Positions 17,732 to 26,440 of a DNA stretch of 64,000 bases are shown piece after piece. Below the pieces are notes generated by a model. That model saw nothing but the letters and a program-made list of their open reading frames with translations. It did no database searches and was not told where the DNA came from. Numbering within the stretch: position 1 is the first letter of the stretch; each line of letters opens with the position of its first letter. The stretch covers positions 1-64,000 of the forward strand of contig NZ_JBLBVK010000040.1 of NCBI RefSeq assembly GCF_047314965.1, given 5' to 3'. The translations under genes and the position numbers were made by a program. Origin of the DNA: JAVJUV01 sp047314965. GTDB lineage: Bacteria > Pseudomonadota > Alphaproteobacteria > Rhodobacterales > Rhodobacteraceae.

Positions 17732-17886
17732 TCCCTCCCGGCCTGCTGGAAGAGCATTCAACATTACACGACTAAACCCAGTTCCATCCACGCTTTCGCC
17801 ACAATCAGTGGTCATAGCAGAGAATGTATGAATCGGGTGAAGGGCTGGTGTGAGCGCCCAAGCCGGAAAACGAGAGAGGAAACGTT

Positions 17887-18726
17887 ATGCGTTTGGTTTT
17901 CGGATTTGTCCTGCTGATCGGGATCGGTTTGGCTGGTTCGGCTGTCTATCTGGCCAAGGACTATATCGGCCAACAGCAGGCCCAACTGGCCGAAGCCGAA
18001 AGAGCCAAGCAAGCCATTGTCCCCACGGTCGATGTCTTCGTGGTGAACAAGCAAATGCGCTATGGTCAGCGCCTTACTAAAGAAGACGTGAAACTTGTTC
18101 GCTGGCCTGAAGAAGCAGTTCCAGAGGGAGCCTTCGTCTCCGAAGAAGAACTGTTCCCCAGTAATGGCCAGGAGCTGCGCTCTGTTCTCCGCACGATGGA
18201 GCCGAACGAGGCCGTCCTTGCCGTCAAGGTGACCCAACCGGGCCAGGATGCCGGGATTTCGTCGCGGCTAAGCCCCGGAAACCGGGCTTTCACAATCCGC
18301 ACCGACGTTACGGCCGGCGTTTCGGGCTTTCTGCGCGTCGGGGACCGTGTAGATGTCTACTGGACGGGCGCTGTCGGCGAGGGCCAGAACCTCACGAAAC
18401 TCATTCAACCCGGAATTCGCCTTATCGGCATCAACCAGTCCGCCGACGAAGACCGCAACGGTCCAGTCGTGGCGCAGACGGTTACTGTCGAGGTCGGCCC
18501 CCAGCAGGTCGCCGCACTTGCTCAGGCACAGGCAACGGGTCGCCTTTCCCTCTCGCTCGTCGGCGCGGATGACTCGATTGTCTCGAGTGCGGTCGAGGTT
18601 GATCTTGGCGACGTGCTGGGAATTGAGGACGAGCGCATCGTCGAAGCACCCAAGGAAGAGAAGTGTTTCGTGCGCCGTCGGCAAGGCGAAGAGATCATCT
18701 CGGTCGAGATTCCCTGCTCGAACTGA
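17887..18726 (+). CDS. cpaB: Flp pilus assembly protein CpaB (RcpC)
   Basis: CpaB/RcpC is a periplasmic Tad protein thought to work with the secretin. The 279 residues start with a membrane anchor or uncleaved signal (residues 1-20), then a SAF-type domain (about 45-105, with DVFVVNKQMRYGQRLTKEDV) and the RcpC/CpaB domain (AFTIRTDVTAGVSGFLRVGDRVDVYW at about 136-161, recognisable as the family core). Two cysteines (CFVRRR and PCSN) near the C terminus could pair. A terminator follows the stop codon within 70 bases. Confidence 0.95.
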   Translation: MRLVFGFVLLIGIGLAGSAVYLAKDYIGQQQAQLAEAERAKQAIVPTVDVFVVNKQMRYGQRLTKEDVKLVRWPEEAVPEGAFVSEEELFPSNGQELRSVLRTMEPNEAVLAVKVTQPGQDAGISSRLSPGNRAFTIRTDVTAGVSGFLRVGDRVDVYWTGAVGEGQNLTKLIQPGIRLIGINQSADEDRNGPVVAQTVTVEVGPQQVAALAQAQATGRLSLSLVGADDSIVSSAVEVDLGDVLGIEDERIVEAPKEEKCFVRRRQGEEIISVEIPCSN

Positions 18727-18760
18727 TTTGCCGCTTAGAAAAGGCGAAGTATTGTTGATA

Positions 18761-18795
18761 GACGCGCCACCATATGAGGTGGTGCGTCTTTTTTT
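18761..18795 (+). terminator. Intrinsic terminator between cpaB and cpaC
   Basis: An 11-pair stem (GACGCGCCACC at 18761-18771 with GGTGGTGCGTC at 18778-18788, one G-U pair) and a six-base loop are followed by seven T. It is the strongest terminator in the Tad locus and separates the pilin/cpaB unit from cpaC. A TATAAG at 18897-18902 downstream could be the -10 box of a new promoter, though no good -35 is seen. Confidence 0.85.
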
Positions 18796-18948
18796 GGCCG
18801 CAATCACTGCCAATGTGTTGCAACCCGTCCACATCAGGTTCTACATTCAACGCCCTGATTGTTGCAAAAAATTACCCATTCACGCATCGTCCAAGCTATA
18901 AGGGCTCATAGACCCGGAAACTGAGGCGTGATCGGAAAGGCAGGTCAC

Positions 18949-20373
18949 ATGACTTTCAATAGATTCTTGAGGGCGGCACTCGTGGGAGCCGCCATCGCAG
19001 TTTCGGCTGCATCCCAGGGTGGGGCGCAGTCACTCACAGTGATGGAAGGGGAGGTGTCATCCGCGCTTCAGGTTCCGATGAACCGAGCCGTGGTTGTTGA
19101 GGCCGAATCTCCGTTCGCTGAACTGTCAATCGCGAATCCAGGCATCGCCGATATCTCGACGCTGTCGGATCGCACCATTTATGTTCTCGGCAAGGCTCCG
19201 GGTCGCACGACCCTGACACTGCTTGGACCGGATGGCCGGCTAATCACCAACGTAGAAGTTCAGGTGACCCCGGATATCGCGGAGTTCAAGGAGCGCCTTC
19301 GCCAGATTCTTCCGGGTGAGCCGATCGAGGTCCGCACGGCAAATGATGGCATCGTGCTCTCGGGGGTCGTCACTTCGATCGCCAAGCTCGACCGGGCCCT
19401 TGACCTTGCCAACCGGTACGCTCCGGATCGGGTTTCCAACCTGATGGTCGTCGGTGGAACTCAGCAGGTCATGCTTAAAGTGCGCTTCGCCGAAGTGCAG
19501 CGCACCGTTCTCAAGAGCCTTTCGGCGGGTCTTAACATCGTCGAGGCAGGTTCGGATGCAGCGATCTCGGCGGCAACCGGTACCGGTTCGCTGGTTTCGG
19601 GCACATCGATCGGTTCTTCGGCATCGACCCGTCTCAATCTGAACGATGCATCTGCGGGCCAGTTCGCCGTCGGCTTCGACATCGGCAGCGTCGGCTTCGG
19701 CGTTCTGCTGGAAGCACTGGAAACCAAGGACATGGTGCGCACGCTTGCCGAGCCCAACCTTGTCGCGCTTTCCGGCCAGGAAGCCAGCTTCCTTGCAGGT
19801 GGCGAATATCCGATCCCGGTCACGGACGGCGACGGCGGCGTTGTCATCGAGTACAAGCCTTTTGGTGTCCAGCTGACCTTCACCCCGCGTGTCGTGGACG
19901 GTCATCGGATCAACCTGGAACTGAACGCGGCCGTGTCCGCCATCGATGGCGCCACAACGGTGACCACCGGTGGCTTCTCGGTGAACGGCTTCAGCCGTCG
20001 TGAAACAAAGACCACCGTCGAGATGATGGATGGTCAGAGCTTCGCGATCTCGGGGCTTCTGCAGGATGACTTCACGGATGCCGCAAGCCAGGTGCCGTGG
20101 TTGGGTGATGTACCGATCCTCGGTGCCCTGTTCCGGTCGTCGACCTATCAGCGGAGCCAGTCTGAACTGGTGGTCATCATCACCCCGCATCTCGTGACCC
20201 CGACCCGGGGCGAGGCGCTGGCTCTGCCGACCGACCGTGTGCGTCCGCCGACCGAAGCCGAACTGTTCCTCTTCGGACAGACCTCGCGCGCTGCCGGCGC
20301 ACCCAAGACCGGCCCTGCCGCCGAAGTGGCAAAGCAGGACTTCACCGGTTCCTACGGCTACGTGATGGAGTAA
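18949..20373 (+). CDS. cpaC: Tad outer-membrane secretin CpaC (RcpA)
   Basis: This forms the outer-membrane channel for the Flp pilus. The 474 residues start with a signal peptide (MTFNRFLRAALVG to GGAQS; I reject a GTG start seven codons earlier). An N-terminal pilus-assembly domain (about 25-100) and a BON-like segment (about 100-165) precede the secretin domain. The secretin signature VPWLGDVPILGALFRS near residue 383 and the closing VVIITPHLV are clear. It starts a unit with the following lipoprotein gene, five bases downstream. Confidence 0.96.
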   Translation: MTFNRFLRAALVGAAIAVSAASQGGAQSLTVMEGEVSSALQVPMNRAVVVEAESPFAELSIANPGIADISTLSDRTIYVLGKAPGRTTLTLLGPDGRLITNVEVQVTPDIAEFKERLRQILPGEPIEVRTANDGIVLSGVVTSIAKLDRALDLANRYAPDRVSNLMVVGGTQQVMLKVRFAEVQRTVLKSLSAGLNIVEAGSDAAISAATGTGSLVSGTSIGSSASTRLNLNDASAGQFAVGFDIGSVGFGVLLEALETKDMVRTLAEPNLVALSGQEASFLAGGEYPIPVTDGDGGVVIEYKPFGVQLTFTPRVVDGHRINLELNAAVSAIDGATTVTTGGFSVNGFSRRETKTTVEMMDGQSFAISGLLQDDFTDAASQVPWLGDVPILGALFRSSTYQRSQSELVVIITPHLVTPTRGEALALPTDRVRPPTEAELFLFGQTSRAAGAPKTGPAAEVAKQDFTGSYGYVME

Positions 20374-20378
20374 GAGAC

Positions 20379-20759
20379 ATGACGCTCAAGATCAAAACCC
20401 TGATGGTCGGAGCCGGTGTGCTTGCTCTGACAGCATGTAGCGAAGGCCCGGTGGGCAAGTTCTGGACACAGGAAGCCGGCGCGTTCCTCGATGAGGGTGG
20501 CTTCGGCAACCCGACGATGAACAACATGCTGGCCCAGATGTGTGCCGGCCAGGCAAAGGGCTATATCGTTCCCGAACCGGTCGTCGTACTTGACCCGAAG
20601 AGCGCGCCGAGAAACCCGGCCTACTATCGCGGCCAGGTCCGTTGCTCGGGCGAGCTCAACGGCAAGTACGCAGAGGTCATCTTCGCCGAATACCTTGGCA
20701 GCGCGGCACCTGGTACACAGATCGGCGGCGGCCTCGGGGAAATCGAATCCGGCGGCTAA
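20379..20759 (+). CDS. Small lipoprotein next to the Tad secretin
   Basis: I do not recognise a named family for this 126-residue protein. It has a lipoprotein signal with lipobox LTAC (C20), followed by a small soluble domain with two more cysteines (AQMCAGQ and VRCSGEL) that could form a disulfide. It begins five bases after cpaC and is closed by a terminator, so it is expressed only together with the secretin. That context, its size and lipidation fit a secretin pilot protein in place of CpaD, but this is inference. Confidence 0.85.
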   Translation: MTLKIKTLMVGAGVLALTACSEGPVGKFWTQEAGAFLDEGGFGNPTMNNMLAQMCAGQAKGYIVPEPVVVLDPKSAPRNPAYYRGQVRCSGELNGKYAEVIFAEYLGSAAPGTQIGGGLGEIESGG

Positions 20760-20779
20760 GAAAATCGCAGCTATTGTTG

Positions 20780-20807
20780 AAAGGGGCGGCCTTTGGCCGC
20801 CCCTTTT
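20780..20807 (+). terminator. Intrinsic terminator after the cpaC unit
   Basis: GGGGCGGCC (20783-20791) pairs with GGCCGCCCC (20795-20803) around TTT; flanking AAA and TTTT extend the stem and supply the U-tract. It ends the cpaC-lipoprotein unit, so tadZ onward needs its own promoter in the 178 bases before 20986. Confidence 0.88.
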
Positions 20808-20985
20808 CGTTTGACCGTCCTCAATTACCGAATAATTGCGAGTTTTTAGCCTCAATGTCGCCCACATTGCCGTTCAGCTTGCCTCTGTAGGGCAAACTGT
20901 GCCGCGACTCGCGCGCATCTTTGTCCTTGCCGGAATTGATTGCCCCGTTCGAGTGGGGGGCCCGGAAACAGAAGGACGTTTGGGT

Positions 20986-22233
20986 ATGACGAGCAACGCG
21001 GCACTTCAGGAAGAACCGGCATCGATCGTGGCCTGCACGGTCTGTCGGGATGTGCAGAATTTCGATCTTCTGATCGAGGACATGGAAGCCGAATGCGGAG
21101 AGGCATGGGGCGATCTGTCTCTGGAAGACGCAAGCGTCTTTCTCGATCAACCCGAGGCCGAGGCGCTGGAGTTCATTGCGCTGGCAATCGACCAGGAAGA
21201 CGAAGCCGACCTTGACCAGATCGTCGACCTGATCAAGCGGGCCGCCGCGATGAAGATCAAGTCGCTTATCATCGCCGAGGAAGTCAGCCCGATCGTGCTG
21301 CACAAGCTGCTGAAGTTGGGAGCCGAGGAATTCGTGCCATATCCCCTTCCCGATGGCGCGCTGCATGATGCCATCGAGAGAATGCGGAACAAGGTGTCTC
21401 AAGCGGAACTGATCGACGCGACGATCAAGACGAACATCAAGGCAACCGGTGACCGCGACGGCGTGGTGATCCCGGTGCAGGGCCTTGCGGGCGGCACAGG
21501 ATCGACGACCTTTGCCGTGAACCTCGCATGGGAACTGGCAAACGTCGACAAGGGTGATGAAGGGCTGCGGGTCTGTATTCTGGACCTCGACCTTCAGTTC
21601 GGCTCTGTCGCGACCTATCTCGATCTGCCGAGACGCGAAGCGGTCTTCGAGCTGCTTCAGGACACCGCTTCGATGGACAGCGACAGCTTCATGCAGGCCT
21701 TGCTGACCGTAAATGAAAAGATGCAGGTTCTGACCGCGCCCAGCGAACTGATTCCGCTGGACATGATCAGCCCCGAAGACGTGCAGAAGATCATCGACGT
21801 CGCGCGCACGAACTTCGATTACGTCATTATCGACATGCCGCAATCGGTCGTGATGTGGACGGAGACGGTCCTGAACGCGGCCCATATCTTCTTCGCCATG
21901 ACCGAGCTGGACATGCGTTCGGCTCAGAACACACTGCGGGTGATCCGGGCGCTCAAGGGCGAGGACCTTCCCTACCAGAAGCTGCGATATGTGCTGAACC
22001 GGGCACCGGGTTTTACCGATCTGAACGGGAAGAGCCGCGTGAAACGGATGGCCGAAAGCCTGGATATCAAGATCGAAGTTCTGATGCCCGACGGCGGCAA
22101 GCAGGTCGTGCAGTCGAACGACCACGGCGTGCCCCTCAGCGAGGTCGCCCCAAAGAACCCCCTGCGCAAGGAAATTCAGAAACTTGCCCAGTCTGTCCAT
22201 GAAACGAACGTCGCAGCCGTTGAAGGCGCCTGA
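20986..22233 (+). CDS. tadZ: Pilus localisation ATPase TadZ (CpaE)
   Basis: TadZ/CpaE is a ParA/MinD-type protein that positions the Tad machine at the pole. I start at ATG 20986, preceded by GAAGGACG, giving 415 residues; upstream in-frame sequence looks non-coding. The N-terminal receiver-like domain (about 10-145) is followed by the ATPase domain with a deviant Walker A AGGTGSTT at 168-175, where the usual lysine is missing. Loss of Walker lysines is known in some TadZ proteins. It heads the tadZ-tadA-tadB-tadC series. Confidence 0.93.
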   Translation: MTSNAALQEEPASIVACTVCRDVQNFDLLIEDMEAECGEAWGDLSLEDASVFLDQPEAEALEFIALAIDQEDEADLDQIVDLIKRAAAMKIKSLIIAEEVSPIVLHKLLKLGAEEFVPYPLPDGALHDAIERMRNKVSQAELIDATIKTNIKATGDRDGVVIPVQGLAGGTGSTTFAVNLAWELANVDKGDEGLRVCILDLDLQFGSVATYLDLPRREAVFELLQDTASMDSDSFMQALLTVNEKMQVLTAPSELIPLDMISPEDVQKIIDVARTNFDYVIIDMPQSVVMWTETVLNAAHIFFAMTELDMRSAQNTLRVIRALKGEDLPYQKLRYVLNRAPGFTDLNGKSRVKRMAESLDIKIEVLMPDGGKQVVQSNDHGVPLSEVAPKNPLRKEIQKLAQSVHETNVAAVEGA

Positions 22234-22252
22234 CTGACGAAGGAGCACTGAT

Positions 22253-23734
22253 TTGTTCTCGAAGTACAAGAAAGGCGGAGCCGGCGACAAACCCGGCACT
22301 CCCGAACTCAAGTCCATTCCCGGCGGAAATTCCAAGCCGACGACACGCCCGATTTCCACCCCTGCCCCGGACGCCGCGGCCGCACCGGCACCGGTAGCGA
22401 CGCGCCGTCAGGTCAGCCGCGTGCAAGCTCAGGCGGCACCTGTCGACAAGGAGCGCAAGCGGAAAGAGCGGCTTGGCGAGATCAAGCTGGAACTGCACAA
22501 GCGGCTCCTGGATAACCTGAACCTTTCGGCACTGGATACAGCCACGGAAAGCGATCTGCGTTCCGAGATCGTCGCCATTTCGGGCGAGGCGCTGGACGAA
22601 ATGGGCGTGGTTCTGAACCGCGAAGAACGCCAGACGCTGAACCAGGAACTCTATGACGAAGTAACGGGCCTCGGCCCGCTTGAGCCACTTCTGAAAGACG
22701 ACACCGTCAACGATATTCTCGTGAACGGCCCGCAGCAGGTCTTCGTGGAACGCGCCGGTAAACTGATGCTGACGGACACGACCTTCAAGGACGAGCGGCA
22801 TCTTTTGCGCATCATCGACAAGATCGTGTCCGCCGTGGGCCGTCGCGTCGATGAATCGAACCCCTACGTGGACGCCCGTCTTGCTGACGGCTCGCGTTTC
22901 AACGCGATGGTGCCGCCGATCGCGGTGGACGGTTCGCTGGTTTCGATTCGTAAGTTCAAGAAGGAAAAGCTGTCCGTCGACGATCTGGTCAATTTCGGTG
23001 CCTTCACCGAAGAGATGGCGGCCTACCTGCAAGCCGCGGTCGCGACACGTTTGAACATCATCGTCTCGGGCGGTACCGGTTCGGGTAAGACGACAACGCT
23101 CAACGCGCTCTCGTCCTTCATCGACAACGACGAACGAATCCTGACGATCGAGGATACGGCGGAACTTCAGCTTCAGCAGACCCACGTGGGCCGGATGGAA
23201 AGCCGTCCGCCGAACGTCGAAGGCAAGGGCGCTGTTACCCAGCGCGACTGTCTGAGAAACGCGCTTCGTATGCGTCCCGACCGGATCATCGTCGGTGAAA
23301 CGCGGGGCGAAGAAGTGATCGACATGCTGCAGGCCATGAACACGGGCCACGACGGGTCGATGACCACGATCCACGCCAACAGCGCCCGCGACGGCGTTTC
23401 GCGTCTTGAAAACATGATCGCAATGGCCGGGATCGAAATGCCGATCAAAGCGGTTCGCTCGCAGATCGCATCGGCCGTGAACCTGATCGTACAGGCCTCG
23501 CGTCTGCAGGACGGCTCGCGCCGCATGGTCTCGATCACCGAGGTGACGGGCATGGAAGGCGAGGTGATCTCGATGCAAGAGGTCTTCCGCTACCAGCGCG
23601 TGGGCCTGACGCCCGACAACAAGATCATCGGACACTTCACGGCCACCGGCGTGCGCAGCCACTTCTCGGAGCGGTTCCGCATGTGGGGCTATGATCTGCC
23701 CGCAACCATCTTCGAACCCTTTGCGGCGGAGTAA
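22253..23734 (+). CDS. tadA: Tad secretion ATPase TadA (CpaF)
   Basis: This hexameric type II/IV secretion ATPase powers Flp pilus assembly. Initiation is at a TTG (22253) with AGGAG eight bases upstream. The 493 residues begin with a proline/alanine-rich linker of about 65 residues, then the N-terminal domain and the RecA core: Walker A GGTGSGKTTT at 273-282, the Asp-box GETRGEE, and the VTQRD and HANSARD motifs. It starts 19 bases after tadZ. Confidence 0.96.
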   Translation: MFSKYKKGGAGDKPGTPELKSIPGGNSKPTTRPISTPAPDAAAAPAPVATRRQVSRVQAQAAPVDKERKRKERLGEIKLELHKRLLDNLNLSALDTATESDLRSEIVAISGEALDEMGVVLNREERQTLNQELYDEVTGLGPLEPLLKDDTVNDILVNGPQQVFVERAGKLMLTDTTFKDERHLLRIIDKIVSAVGRRVDESNPYVDARLADGSRFNAMVPPIAVDGSLVSIRKFKKEKLSVDDLVNFGAFTEEMAAYLQAAVATRLNIIVSGGTGSGKTTTLNALSSFIDNDERILTIEDTAELQLQQTHVGRMESRPPNVEGKGAVTQRDCLRNALRMRPDRIIVGETRGEEVIDMLQAMNTGHDGSMTTIHANSARDGVSRLENMIAMAGIEMPIKAVRSQIASAVNLIVQASRLQDGSRRMVSITEVTGMEGEVISMQEVFRYQRVGLTPDNKIIGHFTATGVRSHFSERFRMWGYDLPATIFEPFAAE

Positions 23735-23740
23735 GAAGCC

Positions 23741-24709
23741 ATGGTCATCAGCGCAGAACCACTTATCTACGGCCTTATCTTCATTGCCGTTCTTGCCCTG
23801 GTCCAGGGTATCTACCTGACCGTTTTCGGCAAATCGATCAGCCTGAACAACCGCGTGAACCGCCGTCTCGATATGCTCGAAAAGGGTGCGGGCCGCGAGC
23901 AGGTGCTGGAACAACTCCGGAAGGAGATGAGCCAACACATGAAATCGAAGTCCATCCCCCTGTACGCGATCCTGGCCGACAAGGCGCAGAAGGCGAATAT
24001 CGCCTTTACGCCTGGCCAGCTGGTCATGGTGATGGGTATCCTGACTGTTGTGGCGTTCGTCCTTCTGAGTTTCGGTACCGCCGCATCGGCCCCGGTCCGC
24101 GGCGCGCTTTCCGTCCTGATGGGGGTCGGCGCCGTCTTCGTCTGGGTCAACAACACCGCCAAGAAGCGGATGGGCATGATGGAAGAGCAACTTCCGGACG
24201 CCGTCGAACTGATGGTTCGCTCGCTTCGTGTCGGCCATCCGTTCTCCTCCGCCCTGCAGATCGTCGCCAAGGAGGTGCCTGATCCTCTTGGAACCGAGAT
24301 GGGCGTGATCTCGGACGAGGCCGCCTATGGCCGTGACGTGGGCGAAGCCCTGAAGCAGATGGCCGAACGCATGGATATGCAGGACCTTCGCTTCCTTGCG
24401 GTTGCCGTGACGATCCAGCAGACCTCGGGTGGTAACCTGGCGGAGATCCTCGACGGTCTGGCCAAGGTCATCCGCTCGCGCTTCAAGCTGTTCCGACGGG
24501 TCAAGGCGATCACTGCGGAAGCCAAGTGGTCGGGCATGTTCCTGTCGTTGTTCCCGATTGTCGCGCTTGTGATGATCAACGTCATCCAGCCGAACTACTA
24601 TGACGACGTGAAGCAGACATCGGTCTTCATTCCGGCCTGTCTGGTGGTCGCCGCGTTCCTTGTCGTCAACATCTTCGTCATGAAGATGCTCGTGAATATC
24701 AAGGTGTAA
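23741..24709 (+). CDS. tadB: Tad inner-membrane platform protein TadB
   Basis: TadB forms, with TadC, the inner-membrane platform of the pilus machine. The 322 residues have an N-terminal helix (about 5-27), two helices around 95-135, a type II secretion F-domain (about 150-280, with PDAVELMVRSLRVGHPF) and two C-terminal helices. It begins six bases after tadA and ends four bases before tadC, in the usual order. Confidence 0.95.
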   Translation: MVISAEPLIYGLIFIAVLALVQGIYLTVFGKSISLNNRVNRRLDMLEKGAGREQVLEQLRKEMSQHMKSKSIPLYAILADKAQKANIAFTPGQLVMVMGILTVVAFVLLSFGTAASAPVRGALSVLMGVGAVFVWVNNTAKKRMGMMEEQLPDAVELMVRSLRVGHPFSSALQIVAKEVPDPLGTEMGVISDEAAYGRDVGEALKQMAERMDMQDLRFLAVAVTIQQTSGGNLAEILDGLAKVIRSRFKLFRRVKAITAEAKWSGMFLSLFPIVALVMINVIQPNYYDDVKQTSVFIPACLVVAAFLVVNIFVMKMLVNIKV

Positions 24710-24713
24710 GCGA

Positions 24714-25718
24714 ATGGAAGCTGTCACAAACATCATTGGCCAGGTGAATGCCCTGGTGACCGAACAGTTCGGGGAACTGGGCCCGCTCCTGCTGGTCGGC
24801 GTGCTGGGCATGTTCCTTGTTCTGCTGACGCTCCCGATCCTTCTGAAGAAGGAGAAGGATCCGTTCGAACAGATCAAGAAGGCTGCTCAGGCTGGCGCCG
24901 CCCCGGAGGGCGAGAAGAAGGCCCGCCTTCGCCGTGGCCGCGGAAAGGGCGTGGACAAGCTGGAGAAATACTCCAGCTTCCTCGAGCCTCAGGACGAAAA
25001 GCAGTACAGCGAGATGCGCCTGAAGCTTCTGCAGGCGGGCTATCGCTCGAAAGAGGCGGTCCGTACCTTCCACTTCCTGCAGTTTGCGCTTGGCATCCTG
25101 TTCCTGATCATCGGTGTCCTCTATGCCATCTACTCCTCGGCGACAGGCGAACCGACGACGCAATCGCTGATCCTGTCGATCATCATTCCGGGCACCGTGG
25201 GCTACATGATGCCCAAATACTGGGTGACCAAACGCCAGCAAACGCGTCAGGAAGAGATCACCAACGGCTTTCCCGACGCTCTGGACATGATGCTGGTCTG
25301 TGTCGAAGCCGGTCAGTCACTTGATCAGTCCATCGTTCGGGTCAGCAAGGAAATCCGCGCGGGCTATCCCTCGCTGGCCGATGAGTTCGAGATGATCGCC
25401 CAGGAAATGAAAGCCGGTAAGGACAAGATCCAGGTTCTGCGCGACATGTCCGAACGCGTGGGCGTTACCGACGTTGCCAGCTTCGTGACCGTTCTGATTC
25501 AGTCGGCAAGCTTCGGTACTTCTGTCGCAGAAGCGTTGCGGGTCTTCTCGGCCGAGATGCGGGACAAGCGCGTGATGCGCGCCGAAGAGAAAGCGAACAA
25601 GCTGCCGACGAAGATGACGCTGGCCACGATGATGCTGACCGTTCCGCCGCTGCTGATCATCCTGATCGGGCCGTCGGTCTACAACATCGCGGTTACGCTC
25701 AGCAAGGCTGGTTTCTGA
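24714..25718 (+). CDS. tadC: Tad inner-membrane platform protein TadC
   Basis: TadC is the second platform protein with a type II secretion F-domain. The 334 residues show an N-terminal helix (about 20-43), a basic cytoplasmic stretch, two central helices (about 120-165) and FPDALDMMLVCVEAGQSLDQS at about 184-204 in the F-domain, and end with a C-terminal helix. It closes the tightly packed tadZ-A-B-C set; the next gene follows after 104 bases. Confidence 0.95.
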   Translation: MEAVTNIIGQVNALVTEQFGELGPLLLVGVLGMFLVLLTLPILLKKEKDPFEQIKKAAQAGAAPEGEKKARLRRGRGKGVDKLEKYSSFLEPQDEKQYSEMRLKLLQAGYRSKEAVRTFHFLQFALGILFLIIGVLYAIYSSATGEPTTQSLILSIIIPGTVGYMMPKYWVTKRQQTRQEEITNGFPDALDMMLVCVEAGQSLDQSIVRVSKEIRAGYPSLADEFEMIAQEMKAGKDKIQVLRDMSERVGVTDVASFVTVLIQSASFGTSVAEALRVFSAEMRDKRVMRAEEKANKLPTKMTLATMMLTVPPLLIILIGPSVYNIAVTLSKAGF

Positions 25719-25752
25719 CCCGGATCGGGTTTAGAAAAAAAGCGATATCGTT

Positions 25753-25782
25753 CGCGCGGTCGGAGATATCTTCGGTCGCGCG
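25753..25782. repeat. Imperfect 30-bp palindrome between tadC and tadD
   Basis: The two 15-base arms match at 12 positions when one is reverse-complemented, with CGCGCG at both ends and AGATATCT near the centre. It lies in the only sizeable gap of the second half of the Tad locus. It could be an operator or a transcript hairpin; no U-tract follows, so a terminator is unlikely. Confidence 0.4.
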
Positions 25783-25822
25783 TTCGCATTTGCGGGAACC
25801 GGTTTGCCGTTGAAGGGTGGGC

Positions 25823-26392
25823 ATGATGAAGACCCTGTCGTTACCGATTGCTGCCCTTCTGGGGCTTTGCGCCTGCGATGCCGCCGGCCTTCGACAGGAA
25901 TCCGACAGCCCGTTCGCGCCCTCGGGGGTTGCAGACGGTGAGTATGTCGACGGGCTGATCGTCGGGCATCGCCTCATGGAAGCGGGCGAATACGAGCTTG
26001 CGCTGGAGGCCTATTACCGCGCCGCCGCAGAGCAGGGCGTGAACGCCGATGTGCTGTCGGCAATCGGTTCGGCGAACCTTCAACTGGGACGACTGGGCCA
26101 GGCCGAACAAATCCTCAGACGGGCCACCGAACTGGACGAAACCTTCCCCCCGGCCTGGAACAATCTGGGCGTCGTGCTGATGGAGCGTGGCAATTACGGT
26201 GAGGCCAGCCGCGTATTCCAGCTGGCATTCGCCCTCGACAGTGGCAGAAGTGCGGAAATCCGCGAAAACCTTCGGTTGGCCCTCGCAAAACTTGACGATC
26301 CCGCGTATTCTGCGCCCGAAGAGGAGTTCCGCCTCGTGCGCCGTGGCCCCGGATATTACGGGATCCTCGGCACGACTGAGACCCCGGAATAA
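25823..26392 (+). CDS. tadD: Tad TPR lipoprotein TadD, first copy
   Basis: TadD is a TPR lipoprotein needed for Flp pilus biogenesis, probably as a scaffold for the outer-membrane complex. The protein has about 189 residues with a lipoprotein signal (lipobox LCAC) and at least three TPR-like helix pairs (YELALEAYYRAAAEQGVNADVL and GQAEQILRRATELDETFPPAWNNLG are recognisable repeats). I start at ATG 25823 behind GAAGGG; GTG 25817 is possible. The next gene is a second TPR lipoprotein 48 bases downstream. Confidence 0.88.
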   Translation: MMKTLSLPIAALLGLCACDAAGLRQESDSPFAPSGVADGEYVDGLIVGHRLMEAGEYELALEAYYRAAAEQGVNADVLSAIGSANLQLGRLGQAEQILRRATELDETFPPAWNNLGVVLMERGNYGEASRVFQLAFALDSGRSAEIRENLRLALAKLDDPAYSAPEEEFRLVRRGPGYYGILGTTETPE

Positions 26393-26440
26393 TCGGGGCC
26401 GGTTCAGAGGTGGGTTTGAGCAGCAAAGGGACAACGCGCC

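Noticed and set aside
22136..24877. A 913-codon minus-strand frame opposite tadA and tadB
   Set aside because: Same antisense effect; tadA and tadB are unmistakable on the plus strand.
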